A stretch of 16,481 bases of DNA from Candidatus Pacearchaeota archaeon (GTDB lineage Archaea; Nanoarchaeota; Nanoarchaeia; Pacearchaeales; GW2011-AR1): positions 1-16,481 of the forward strand of contig NZER01000071.1 in the NCBI GenBank assembly GCA_002690445.1, given 5' to 3'. A program made the position numbers and the translations under genes. A model generated the notes under the pieces. It did not search any database and was not told the DNA's origin. It saw only the letters and a program-made list of their open reading frames with translations. How positions within the stretch are numbered: position 1 is the stretch's first letter; every line of letters begins with the position of its first letter. Below are positions 1 through 6,998 of the stretch, one piece after another.

Positions 1-44
1 GAGAGTTCGCAGTTTTGACCGATTTTTTGGGGATTGATGCGTAG
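1..44 (+). CDS. Possible 3' end of an upstream gene (partial)
   Basis: From base 3 there is an open frame reading EFAVLTDFLGIDA and ending in TAG at 42-44, twenty bases before the next gene's start. The tight plus-strand packing elsewhere makes a gene ending here plausible. Only about fourteen codons are visible and the other two frames also stop nearby (16-18 and 35-37), so the choice of frame is a guess. No function can be assigned. Confidence 0.3.
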   Translation, partial: EFAVLTDFLGIDA

Positions 45-63
45 GAACACATAGGGTGCACAC

Positions 64-369
64 GTGACGAAAAAGAAGACACCAGCGAAGCCCGAAAAGA
101 TGGCACAGCTAATGGCTGACCTAACTTTCGGAGAACTGGTCGATAAACTCATGAGCGAATCGCCTATTGAAGGCACCGCAACAAAGCTTTTGCTCGCTGA
201 GTCGGTGGCAGCGCTCCGGTTTGAATTACGGGTGCTTCTTGCGAAGCAGAAAGAGGGTAAAATCCGCGCGGAGGAAGTGCGGGTGATACCTGGGTTGGCG
301 TCAAATATTCGTCGAACCCTTGAAAGACTAGGAACAACGAACCCAGTAGAAGAGGATTTTGACTTTTAA
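64..369 (+). CDS. Small hypothetical protein, candidate small terminase subunit
   Basis: This 101-residue protein starts with GTG. An AGGG lies about nine bases upstream, at 53-56. The N-terminus is lysine-rich (MTKKKTPAKPEK), the middle (about 20-65) is predicted to be helical with alternating Leu/Ala/Glu/Arg, and the C-terminus is acidic (EEDFDF). Its TAA shares a base with the ATG of the ParB-methyltransferase gene, so the two are probably translationally coupled. No family is recognised with confidence. Position two genes before the large terminase, small size and helical make-up would suit a small terminase (DNA-recognition) subunit, but no helix-turn-helix is evident. The coding call is solid because of the overlap and the tight packing; the function is inference from position only. 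Confidence 0.75.
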   Translation: MTKKKTPAKPEKMAQLMADLTFGELVDKLMSESPIEGTATKLLLAESVAALRFELRVLLAKQKEGKIRAEEVRVIPGLASNIRRTLERLGTTNPVEEDFDF

Positions 370-1787
370 TGGATATAATAACGGTCGACATTGAAACCCT
401 GAAATATGACCCCAATAACGCGCGAACCCACGACGATAAAAACCTAGATGCGATTGGCGGTTCCTTGGAGGAATTCGGGCAAGTTGAGCCACTGGTTGTC
501 CAGAAAGGCACCGGAAAAGTCATCGGCGGCAATGGCAGGCTCGCAGTTTTGAAACGGCAAGGCGCGAATACCGTCGAAATAGTCGAGGTTGACTTGGACG
601 ACCAGCGAGCTACCGCGTTGGGACTAGCGCTGAACCGCACCGCTGAACTGGCGTCCTGGGATATTAAAACCCTGGAAGAACTAACCGGCGAACTGAACGA
701 CTTTGACTTAGGGAGCATCGGATTCAGCCTCGATGATGTAGAAGGGATTCAAGACGGTTCGTTTTTCGGCGACGACTTTGATGGAGCTCACGAAGACGAA
801 GCAATTGAAGAAGCCCCGAGCCGGCTCGCTGACCGCTTTATAATTCCACCATTCTCCGTCCTGGATACCCGTCAGGGGTATTGGCAGGACCGCAAACGCG
901 CGTGGCTTTCCCTCGGGATTCAGAGCGAGCTAGGTCGGGGTAACAACCTTTTGAAATTCTCCCCCACCGTATTAGCGGCACAGAACGGAAAGCATCGAGC
1001 GTGGGGTGAAAAGTACGAAGGTGGCGCAGATGCGTGGGCCAATACAGGAACGTCCATCTTTGACCCGGTGCTTTGTGAATTAGCCTATCGCTGGTTCAGT
1101 CCAGCGGGTGGGAGGGTGCTTGATCCATTCGCTGGTGGGTCAGTTCGTGGGTTAATGGCAGCGCTTACGGGTCGCCGCTACTTCGGCGTCGATCTACGCA
1201 AAGAGCAGGTCGAAGAAAACCGAAAACAAGCCGCGAAGATTTGCGGTGAGAGGAAGTTGAAAGCACCAGAGTGGAACGTAGGAAATTCGGTCCACATGAA
1301 CTCCATTGTTACGGATGGAAGGTTCGACTTTGTATTTTCGTGCCCACCCTACTTCGACCTGGAGCAATATTCGGATGACCCCAAAGACCTATCGAATATG
1401 GATTATGACGAATTCTTAGATTCGTATTACAAAATAATTGAAGCATCGGTATCGAAGCTGAAAGACGACCGGTTTGCTTGCTTTGTCATTTCAGACATTC
1501 GGGAGAAGAAAGGTGGTGGCTTTTACCGTGGGCTTGTCTTTGAGACAATGCGCGCTTTCAGCAAAGCGGGTGCCGACCTTTACAACGAAGCGATTCTTCT
1601 TAATTCGGCGGGTAGCTTGGCAATTCGGGTAGGGAAACAGTTTTCTGGTAGCCGAAAGCTTGGTCGCTGCCACCAAAACGTGCTTGTCTTTTGCAAAGGA
1701 GATCCGGTGAAAGCAACCGAAGCGTGTGGGGAGGTCGAAGTCGAAGTGCCTGAACCGTTGGAGAATTCAACGAATGCGCACGACTAA
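369..1787 (+). CDS. ParB-like domain fused to DNA methyltransferase
   Basis: This is a 472-residue two-domain protein. Residues 1-95 form a ParB/Srx-like domain with the loop VIGGNGRLAVLKRQG (51-65). Residues 157-190 hold a segment (PPFSVLDTRQG, WQDRKRAWLSLG, SELGR) that I recall from phage DNA methylases. The SAM-binding motif I is LDPFAGGSVRG (251-261), followed by YFGVDL (271-276). The catalytic motif IV is SCPPYFD (324-330). Motif I precedes motif IV, and the CPPY form points to an N4-cytosine or N6-adenine amino-methyltransferase. The likely reaction is methyl transfer from S-adenosylmethionine to DNA bases, perhaps protecting phage DNA from host restriction or marking it near packaging. 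It overlaps the genes on both sides by one base (TAATG), so it belongs to the packaging operon. Residues 120-155 are an acidic linker. Target site and base specificity cannot be read from sequence. Confidence 0.9.
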   Translation: MDIITVDIETLKYDPNNARTHDDKNLDAIGGSLEEFGQVEPLVVQKGTGKVIGGNGRLAVLKRQGANTVEIVEVDLDDQRATALGLALNRTAELASWDIKTLEELTGELNDFDLGSIGFSLDDVEGIQDGSFFGDDFDGAHEDEAIEEAPSRLADRFIIPPFSVLDTRQGYWQDRKRAWLSLGIQSELGRGNNLLKFSPTVLAAQNGKHRAWGEKYEGGADAWANTGTSIFDPVLCELAYRWFSPAGGRVLDPFAGGSVRGLMAALTGRRYFGVDLRKEQVEENRKQAAKICGERKLKAPEWNVGNSVHMNSIVTDGRFDFVFSCPPYFDLEQYSDDPKDLSNMDYDEFLDSYYKIIEASVSKLKDDRFACFVISDIREKKGGGFYRGLVFETMRAFSKAGADLYNEAILLNSAGSLAIRVGKQFSGSRKLGRCHQNVLVFCKGDPVKATEACGEVEVEVPEPLENSTNAHD

Positions 1788-3502
1788 TGGCGACACTAGA
1801 GCAGCGGGTCAAGTTCGCAGAAAAGCACGTTACCGAAAAGAGCGGCAAATCCTGGACGACGAAAGGACGACCGTGGGTTCTAGATGAATTTTGGCGACCG
1901 GCTACGGGCTTTAAGCTCTGGCCTCGGGAGTCCACCTTACTTTGCCAAAGGTGCAGCGACTTGGTGGGCGATATTGTCGAGTATCAAGACGACGGGATTA
2001 AGTGTCGCCGCAATGCGATGCAGCACGGCAAGTGCAAAGGTCTGAAAGCCGAGCCGATTATTATGACGGTCCTCTGCTTACCGCGACGTTCAGGTAAGAC
2101 TTTCAACACCGCGTCTTGGGTTCTTTCACAGCTGTATCAGGAAAAGTACAAACGCATTGCTTTCGTTGCTAGCTCTGAGGACCAGATGCTTTCTCTTTTT
2201 CGCGAGAATTATGGGGAGGTTATTAAACGGAATAAGGCGTTGTCTCGGGCTTCAGATGTTCGAGAATCACAAGGAATTATCCGCGTCCCTTCAAAGCGGT
2301 CTATGTTTGAAGGCTTAAGCACCAGCCACGGATCCGTAACCGGTCGAGGTCGAACGACCGTCATAATGGACGAGTGCCGAGATTTGCATCCGCGCGTTGC
2401 GATGAGTTTGATCCCGAGTATTTTTGAAAGCCACGGTTGGGAATGTCCGAACGGCCACCTACACGCCTCCGCTGGTGAAGAAGTGCCGAAGAACTGTCCC
2501 GCGTGTAGCACGAAGCTGCGGCAGTGGTTCGGTCGCATCCTGCTAATGTCTAGTGCTGGCATCCTTGACGGTTCGGAGCGCGATTGGTTTTCGGAGCTTG
2601 TTTCATATCTGCAAGCAAACCCGAGCCCGAACGTCCACCTTTTCCAAGCCTCGCACCGCGTCAATCCGGACATTTCTTCGGAAATTACAAACACCGTCGA
2701 GGACGTCTTTGGGTCTTTGGAGTCAACCAAGTCTTATGTCAGCGTGGAAATTGAAAACCGGTTCACGCGCAAGGGAGAAAACTTGCTAACAAAAGGCGAA
2801 ATTGACGCATGTGTAGACAATGGGTTGAAGAATAGAATCGAAAGTGACAAGCAATGCGTCGCGTTCTTGGATACCTCGAAGACCAAAGACAAAACCAGCT
2901 TAGTAATCTTAAGCTATGACGAAGAGAGATCCATAGACCCCTGGTCGCAAGTGGTGATCGAGCGGGTCGATGTTTGGGAACCTCAAAAGCTACCGGGTGG
3001 GGTTATCAACCCTAAAGATATTCTTGAACACCTAGATCTATACATCCCGCTATTCCCTAACCTGAAAGCTCTTCGTGTTGATACTCGAGTAATGCCGTGG
3101 GCGATTGCACTGGTGAAACAGATTAAAAAATCGCGACCTTGGGGAAGAATAGTTGACGGCTACCATGGAAAGCGCGCGGAGCGAAAAGCGTCGTGGCAGC
3201 TGCTTCACCAACGAATGCTTACAAGGACAATCCGAATCCCACCACATAAAGAACTGCGCGCGGAGCTTTTGAGCGTTAGAAGGGTAGAAGACTTAGACGG
3301 GAATCTGGATGTCCGTGATGCGAATCGCGGTAAACGCCACATTGATATAGCCGACGCACTAGCGGTTTGCTGCTACCTCGCGCACCTCGAATCCATAACC
3401 CAACGCCGTAGCTTAACATCGGTGAGTGGCTTTCAAGCTCACACGCTTCTTCAAAAGCTATACAGACCCACGACCTCAAAAATAGATTTGGATAAGTTCT
3501 AA
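1787..3502 (+). CDS. terL: Terminase large subunit (ATPase-nuclease)
   Basis: This 571-residue packaging motor protein hydrolyses ATP to push DNA through the portal and cuts concatemers. The Walker A motif is LPRRSGKT (98-105), Walker B is VIMDEC (192-197) with Glu196 as likely catalytic residue, and the coupling motif is ILLMSSAG (251-258). The RNase H-like nuclease domain shows Asp362 (FLDTSKTKDKTS), Asp432 (LRVDTR) and Asp520/Asp523 (HIDIADAL), the expected acidic metal ligands. Two cysteine clusters are unusual. One before Walker A has C53, C56, C73 and C83. The other, between Walker B and the coupling motif, has C220-PNGH and C237-PAC-240 and looks like a zinc ribbon. The start overlaps the preceding TAA by one base. 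The 3' end overlaps a convergent small gene by four bases. Confidence 0.95.
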   Translation: MATLEQRVKFAEKHVTEKSGKSWTTKGRPWVLDEFWRPATGFKLWPRESTLLCQRCSDLVGDIVEYQDDGIKCRRNAMQHGKCKGLKAEPIIMTVLCLPRRSGKTFNTASWVLSQLYQEKYKRIAFVASSEDQMLSLFRENYGEVIKRNKALSRASDVRESQGIIRVPSKRSMFEGLSTSHGSVTGRGRTTVIMDECRDLHPRVAMSLIPSIFESHGWECPNGHLHASAGEEVPKNCPACSTKLRQWFGRILLMSSAGILDGSERDWFSELVSYLQANPSPNVHLFQASHRVNPDISSEITNTVEDVFGSLESTKSYVSVEIENRFTRKGENLLTKGEIDACVDNGLKNRIESDKQCVAFLDTSKTKDKTSLVILSYDEERSIDPWSQVVIERVDVWEPQKLPGGVINPKDILEHLDLYIPLFPNLKALRVDTRVMPWAIALVKQIKKSRPWGRIVDGYHGKRAERKASWQLLHQRMLTRTIRIPPHKELRAELLSVRRVEDLDGNLDVRDANRGKRHIDIADALAVCCYLAHLESITQRRSLTSVSGFQAHTLLQKLYRPTTSKIDLDKF

Positions 3503-3702
3503 AGGGACTTGAATTGGAACGGAGGCACGTGGCTGGTTTCAATTTCTAATTGAATTGACGAACCATTTTCAGCCCACGATTTAATTTCGTCCAAGCTTCC
3601 AACGTAGTTTGGGTTTTCGGGGTCCTGGACTCTCGAATAAACGAGAACTTCGGCTTCGTCAGAAAAATTTTCGAGGATTTCTTTAAGTTCTTTGACTGTC
3701 AT
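3499..3702 (-). CDS. Small reverse-strand hypothetical protein
   Basis: This 67-residue protein is the only convincing gene on the minus strand. It begins MTVKELKEILENFSDEAEV, a pattern common in small phage proteins of unknown function in which a helix is followed by a short beta segment (VLVYSR). An SD sequence AAGGA (minus strand of 3709-3713) sits six bases before the ATG. Its TAG lies inside the last codons of the convergent terminase gene, a four-base overlap. A hand count gives about 42% G+C (3503-3702), lower than the genes around it, which together with its orientation suggests a separately acquired and separately transcribed unit (moron-like). Function unknown. The alternative is a chance ORF, but the SD, codon pattern and the absence of any competing plus-strand gene argue for it being real. 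Confidence 0.7.
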   Translation of the reverse strand: MTVKELKEILENFSDEAEVLVYSRVQDPENPNYVGSLDEIKSWAENGSSIQLEIETSHVPPFQFKSL

Positions 3703-3711
3703 TGTGGGTCC

Positions 3712-3740
3712 TTGGGGATTGGGTGGACCAAATTTATAAC
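3712..3740 (+). promoter_or_regulatory. Candidate sigma70-like promoter toward head genes
   Basis: TTGGGG (3712-3717) and TATAAC (3735-3740) are separated by 17 bases. The -10 box matches TATAAT at five of six positions, but the -35 box matches TTGACA only in TTG. Other TATAA-type boxes lie at 3756-3761 and 3764-3769 without a good -35. The host's promoter consensus is unknown, so this is a weak call. Confidence 0.3.
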
Positions 3741-3755
3741 CGAATTCTCTAGATC

Positions 3756-3767
3756 TATAAAGTTATA
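3756..3767. repeat. Short palindrome TATAA-AG-TTATA
   Basis: A perfect 5-base inverted repeat with a two-base centre lies in the AT-rich region between the divergent genes. It could be an operator half-site pair, or simply a by-product of clustered -10-like boxes. There is no second copy in the region. Confidence 0.35.
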
Positions 3768-3810
3768 AGTTGTGCTTGTTGAGTATCTAATGACCGAGTA
3801 ATTTCTTTTA

Positions 3811-5220
3811 ATGCCTTTACCGCTGCTTCAACCCGCTACACGAATCAGACCCAGACCCACTGGTGGCGCGGGAACGCAGATTTACGGTGGTCTTCTCACC
3901 GACAATAATGAGCACAATACCGACCTTGAAGGCGACAAGTGGTATGGTAGCCCGACGAAAGCTGGCATCGCCGACAAAATGATCCGTGATGCGCACTGTC
4001 GGATGTCAATGGAATACGTTACCGGCCCGCTGCGAGCAGCGTCTTGGGAGTTTGAACCACAAGGCGATAAGGCAGTGGACAAAGAAGCCGCTGACTTTTT
4101 GAATTGGTGCTTTTTTCGCCGCTTAAGCTTTGACAGTTTTCTTCGAGAAGTTTTGACCTACAAGGTTTACGGTTTTTCAATGTTCGAAGTGACGGACAAT
4201 GTCGAACCCATTCCGAGGAAATTCAAACGGCACCCAGGCAATGGTCAAGGGGTCGTCATTACCGGCTTTCACAACCGACCGGCGTGGACAACGCACAGGT
4301 GGATTCAAAGCAAAAAAGATCCGAGGCATCTCCGAGGTTGGGAGCAATGGCTCCTCGGCAGCGACGGTGAAAAACCCGGTTTGCGTTTCGTAAACGCTGG
4401 GCGTCTTTTGCGCTTCACTGAGAATATGCAAGGCTCGGCGTTTAGCGGGTTCCCCACCCTTAGATCTGCTTATGGTCCGTGGAAGGTGAAACTCACCCTT
4501 GCAGTTGTCGAAGCAATGTCCCACGAGAGAATGCACATGGGAACGCCTACAATTAGGCTCCCCGAAGGTGCAGCGGATGAGGATATCGACACAGCTGCCG
4601 AAATTCTCGGAGCAATGCGCGCAAACGAGAAGGGCTACTTGGTCCTTCCCTTCGGCTTTGAATTTTCGTGGGAAACTGTCTCCAAGGGTGACGGAACCGC
4701 GATTAGTGAGACCATCGAACGCGCGAACCGGGACATAGCAATGAACGTCGGTGCTGGTTTTATGATGCTCGGGTTGACTGGTCAGACCGGATCCTATGCG
4801 TTGGCCACATCGCAACAAGGACAGTTTGAAATCGGACTCGAAACTGACGCGCGCTTTATTGCTGATACCATCAACAATGGTGCCGACGGTTGGTCGCCAG
4901 TCGAACGCCTTACCCGAATGAACTACGGTGATAAGGTAGAAGTCCCACGGCTAGTGGTTCGCAACATGCCGACTAGGGACTGGAGCAAAGTTCTCCCCGT
5001 CGTCCACAATCTTTCGGTGTCGAAATTGATTACACCGGACGACGTTACCGAAGAATTTATCCGCGACGTTCTGCGGCTTCCACAACGAGATCCCGAAACT
5101 GAACGGGTGAGCGCTGCGCCAATTGGTAAGTTAATGCCAGAAGAAGCCGAAGAAGAAGTTCAAGAAGAAGAGCCAGAAACCCCCGAAGAAGAAACCCAAG
5201 AAGAAGAGGAGCGGGAATGA
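3811..5220 (+). CDS. Portal protein (DUF935/Mu gp29-like)
   Basis: This 469-residue protein is the expected portal: the dodecameric ring at the head vertex through which DNA passes and to which the terminase docks. Family-like features are an N-terminal segment with early contacts (about 55-85, IRDAHCRMSMEYVTGPL and SWEF), GFSMFE (121-126), RLLRFTEN (198-205), GFPTLRSAYGPWKVK (213-227) and a long helical stretch with Ser/Thr-Gly-rich turns (290-345). Its position directly after terminase and before the protease agrees with DUF935 portals of Mu-type heads. The last 27 residues (443-469) are almost entirely Glu/Pro/Gln/Thr, an unusually acidic tail. The ATG lacks an SD; no earlier in-frame start is possible because of the TAA at 3799-3801. 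The 3' end overlaps the protease gene by four bases (ATGA). Confidence 0.85.
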   Translation: MPLPLLQPATRIRPRPTGGAGTQIYGGLLTDNNEHNTDLEGDKWYGSPTKAGIADKMIRDAHCRMSMEYVTGPLRAASWEFEPQGDKAVDKEAADFLNWCFFRRLSFDSFLREVLTYKVYGFSMFEVTDNVEPIPRKFKRHPGNGQGVVITGFHNRPAWTTHRWIQSKKDPRHLRGWEQWLLGSDGEKPGLRFVNAGRLLRFTENMQGSAFSGFPTLRSAYGPWKVKLTLAVVEAMSHERMHMGTPTIRLPEGAADEDIDTAAEILGAMRANEKGYLVLPFGFEFSWETVSKGDGTAISETIERANRDIAMNVGAGFMMLGLTGQTGSYALATSQQGQFEIGLETDARFIADTINNGADGWSPVERLTRMNYGDKVEVPRLVVRNMPTRDWSKVLPVVHNLSVSKLITPDDVTEEFIRDVLRLPQRDPETERVSAAPIGKLMPEEAEEEVQEEEPETPEEETQEEEERE

Positions 5221-6572
5221 TTTACGGAAATTATCCAGCGCTCGGAGCTATGTTGAGCGATTTGTGGTGCATGGACCAACAGAGACTAAATCGACTCGTT
5301 GGTGACCTTTGCCAAGCTAACGCACAACGGTTTGGCGGTGTCGCCGAGAAGCTTGCCTCCCCCAAAGTGGAAACTTCTAAACAGATTCAAGGCGGCATCG
5401 CCAAAATACCGATCCACGGTGTTATCCTTAAACGCGTCCCTGCTATCTTTTCGTTTTTAGGTATTGAAGCTACCGGGACCGAAGACGTCAGCCGTTCCAT
5501 CCGGCAAGCGTTGGCAGACCCCGAAGTCAAAGAAATTGAATTATCGATCGACTCACCTGGTGGGACAATTAGCGGCGTTCAACAACTTGCTGATGTTATT
5601 TACGAAGGCAAAAGCCAGAAGCCGATCAACGCGAAGGTTAGCGACTTAGCGGCGAGCGCTGCTTATTGGATCGCAAGTCAAGCAAACGAGATCGAAGCAA
5701 ACGCGGGTGCGCTTGTTGGCTCCATTGGTGTCTATCGCGTTTTGGTCGATAGCTCCGAAGCTGCGGAGAAAGAAGGCGTAAAAGTCCACCTTATTTCTTC
5801 GGGCGACCACAAAGGAACGGGCACCCCTGGTGCGCCAATTAGTGAAAGCCAGCTGAAAGAAGAGCAGCGAATCGTGAATGGAGCTGCGGCGATGTTTAAT
5901 CAAGCAATCGCGAGGGGGAGAAATATGGACTTAACAGGGATCGAAGAAATGGCCACGGGGAAAACTTGGTTCGCTGACGAAGCGCGAAAGTTGGGACTAG
6001 TGGATCACATAACAGCGGTGGAAACACCGCAACAAACGGAGTCCGTCGAAGATGGCGGCTCGCATGGAGGGGATACAGTGGAAACTAATACACCACAAGA
6101 GAACGCCAGCGGCTCCACGGAACCGGATCCACAGGTGGCGAAACTAGAAATTCAACTGACCGAGATGGCAAACGCGCTCTTAGCTTCGCAATCCGAAAGC
6201 GCTGCGAAGTCCGTTGCGATGGCAGCAATTGTCGAGACTCAAAAGCTCGAAGTTATCGAGGGCGGGGTTAAAGCGGGTAAGATTGTCCCTGCTATGCGCG
6301 AGAAGGTGGCAGACTTCGCAGCATTTTGCGGCGACGACGTCGAGAAGCTTCGCGGCTTTGTCGATGCGCTACCTGTTCAAACCCGAGCGGAAACCAAGTC
6401 GGTGGAGCCTGGTTTAGTTCAACGCGACACTATGTCAGCGTCGGACGAAGCGGTCGCAAAACTTTTTAGACTTGAAGAGAAGACATTTAGAGCAAAATCG
6501 GAGTGGTCAGCAATTTCCGCGTCGGGCGAGCTTTTGGACGTTAACGGTAAAATTATTGGAGGGCTTAACTAA
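5217..6572 (+). CDS. S49-family prohead protease with C-terminal scaffold region
   Basis: This 451-residue protein joins a SppA/S49-like serine protease (about 55-270) to a scaffold-like tail (about 288-451). Protease signatures are IDSPGG (111-116), DLAASAAYWIA with likely nucleophile Ser147, and GDHKGTG with likely general-base Lys199, followed by a helix ending FNQAIARGR (227-235). The family acts in head maturation, cleaving scaffold and often itself. The C-terminal part is rich in Ala/Glu/Lys helices (305-345), as in scaffold proteins, and carries its own start (separate entry), paralleling Mu I/Z and lambda C/Nu3. Start: ATGA overlap with the portal gene, with AGGAGCGGG just upstream. 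The gene ends in a TAATG overlap with the decoration-like gene. Confidence 0.88.
   Translation: MIYGNYPALGAMLSDLWCMDQQRLNRLVGDLCQANAQRFGGVAEKLASPKVETSKQIQGGIAKIPIHGVILKRVPAIFSFLGIEATGTEDVSRSIRQALADPEVKEIELSIDSPGGTISGVQQLADVIYEGKSQKPINAKVSDLAASAAYWIASQANEIEANAGALVGSIGVYRVLVDSSEAAEKEGVKVHLISSGDHKGTGTPGAPISESQLKEEQRIVNGAAAMFNQAIARGRNMDLTGIEEMATGKTWFADEARKLGLVDHITAVETPQQTESVEDGGSHGGDTVETNTPQENASGSTEPDPQVAKLEIQLTEMANALLASQSESAAKSVAMAAIVETQKLEVIEGGVKAGKIVPAMREKVADFAAFCGDDVEKLRGFVDALPVQTRAETKSVEPGLVQRDTMSASDEAVAKLFRLEEKTFRAKSEWSAISASGELLDVNGKIIGGLN
6066..6072 (+). promoter_or_regulatory. Internal ribosome binding site for the nested scaffold
   Basis: GGAGGGG lies five bases before an in-frame GTG (6078-6080) in the middle of the protease gene, at the linker between the two domains. 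It is among the best SD matches in the window, although it sits inside a coding region where none is needed for the long product. Confidence 0.65.
6078..6572 (+). CDS. Nested capsid scaffold protein (internal start of protease gene)
   Basis: Starting at GTG 6078 (codon 288 of the protease gene, same frame), this would give a 164-residue protein identical to the C-terminal part of the protease polypeptide. Its first residues are VETNTPQENASGSTEPDP, a flexible linker, followed by helical Ala/Glu/Gln-rich sequence (VAKLEIQLTEMANALL) and a basic-acidic helical stretch, all in keeping with a scaffold core that guides assembly of the major capsid protein and is then degraded. Making scaffold in excess from an internal start within the protease gene is established for lambda Nu3 and Mu Z. 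Here the evidence is the strong SD, the in-frame start placed exactly at the domain boundary, and the gene order protease/scaffold, decoration, major capsid. Expression itself is inferred. Confidence 0.6.
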   Translation: METNTPQENASGSTEPDPQVAKLEIQLTEMANALLASQSESAAKSVAMAAIVETQKLEVIEGGVKAGKIVPAMREKVADFAAFCGDDVEKLRGFVDALPVQTRAETKSVEPGLVQRDTMSASDEAVAKLFRLEEKTFRAKSEWSAISASGELLDVNGKIIGGLN

Positions 6573-6997
6573 TGGCAGCGTTAAGTGCAGCACGACTTAC
6601 AAAAAGTCGCAGTCCGATACGTCAAGTATCGTATTTAATGAAGGCGTCTACCCAGATTTATGCGGGTAGTATGGTAATGATTGACTCGAACGGGCTAGCG
6701 CTACCAGCTGCGGCTTCGGCGGGTAACAACGGTGTGGTTGGGGTGGCGACAACGAGCGTTCTATCAACAGCGAGCGGCGATGAGCGGATTGTAGTTCAAG
6801 AGGGAATCTTTCTCTTTGCTGCAACCAGTATCGCGCAAGGGAATGTTGGTGAAAGAGTGTTTGGTCTTGATGACCAGACAATTGACGAAACCACAGGCAG
6901 CGATACCCCTTTAGCGGGTGTTCTTGTGGAGTTTGTTTCTTCAACCAGTGGATGGGTCCTAATTGGTCTAGACTACGCAATCTCAAAGGCTACTTGA
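6572..6997 (+). CDS. Head decoration-like protein
   Basis: This 141-residue, mostly beta-rich protein contains many Ala/Gly/Ser/Thr/Val residues and few charged ones (for example NNGVVGVATTSVLS, VVQEGIFLF, PLAGVLVEF). A pattern of short strands around a changing value, with a conserved-looking VGVA turn (about 55), resembles capsid decoration/stabilisation proteins of the lambda gpD or DUF2190 type. The position between scaffold and major capsid supports this, as in lambda (Nu3-D-E). The start is a TAATG overlap, with GGAGGG (6558-6563) eight bases upstream. It would bind the outer capsid surface after expansion. Family membership is not certain; the alternative is an unrelated small head protein. 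Confidence 0.65.
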   Translation: MAALSAARLTKSRSPIRQVSYLMKASTQIYAGSMVMIDSNGLALPAAASAGNNGVVGVATTSVLSTASGDERIVVQEGIFLFAATSIAQGNVGERVFGLDDQTIDETTGSDTPLAGVLVEFVSSTSGWVLIGLDYAISKAT

Positions 6998-6998
6998 T

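Larger units (their letters stand above)
3703..3810. promoter_or_regulatory. AT-rich control region between divergent genes
   Basis: These 108 bases separate the start of the reverse-strand gene from the portal gene and are only about 36% G+C by hand count. They hold several TATAA-type elements and must contain the start signals of both divergent genes unless the portal is read through from the terminase. The portal ATG at 3811 has no visible SD. Upstream and in frame is a three-codon ORF (ATG ACC GAG TAA, 3790-3801), which rules out an extended portal start. Interpretation as a promoter region is inference from composition and orientation. Confidence 0.55.

Noticed and set aside
164..718. 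184-codon open frame on the minus strand opposite the first two genes
   Set aside because: It is antisense to two well-supported coupled genes, has no SD, and its translation is Ser/Pro/Phe-rich, typical of an antisense shadow.
3790..3801. Three-codon ORF (ATG ACC GAG TAA) before the portal gene, and a similar one (ATG CAA CCG TAG) at 7982-7993
   Set aside because: Two minimal ORFs upstream of genes could suggest leader peptides, but such short ORFs are expected by chance and neither has a clear SD.
4177..4818. 213-codon open frame on the minus strand inside the portal gene
   Set aside because: It lies wholly within a recognised portal gene; its product resembles no family and is Cys/Arg/His-rich as in shadow frames.
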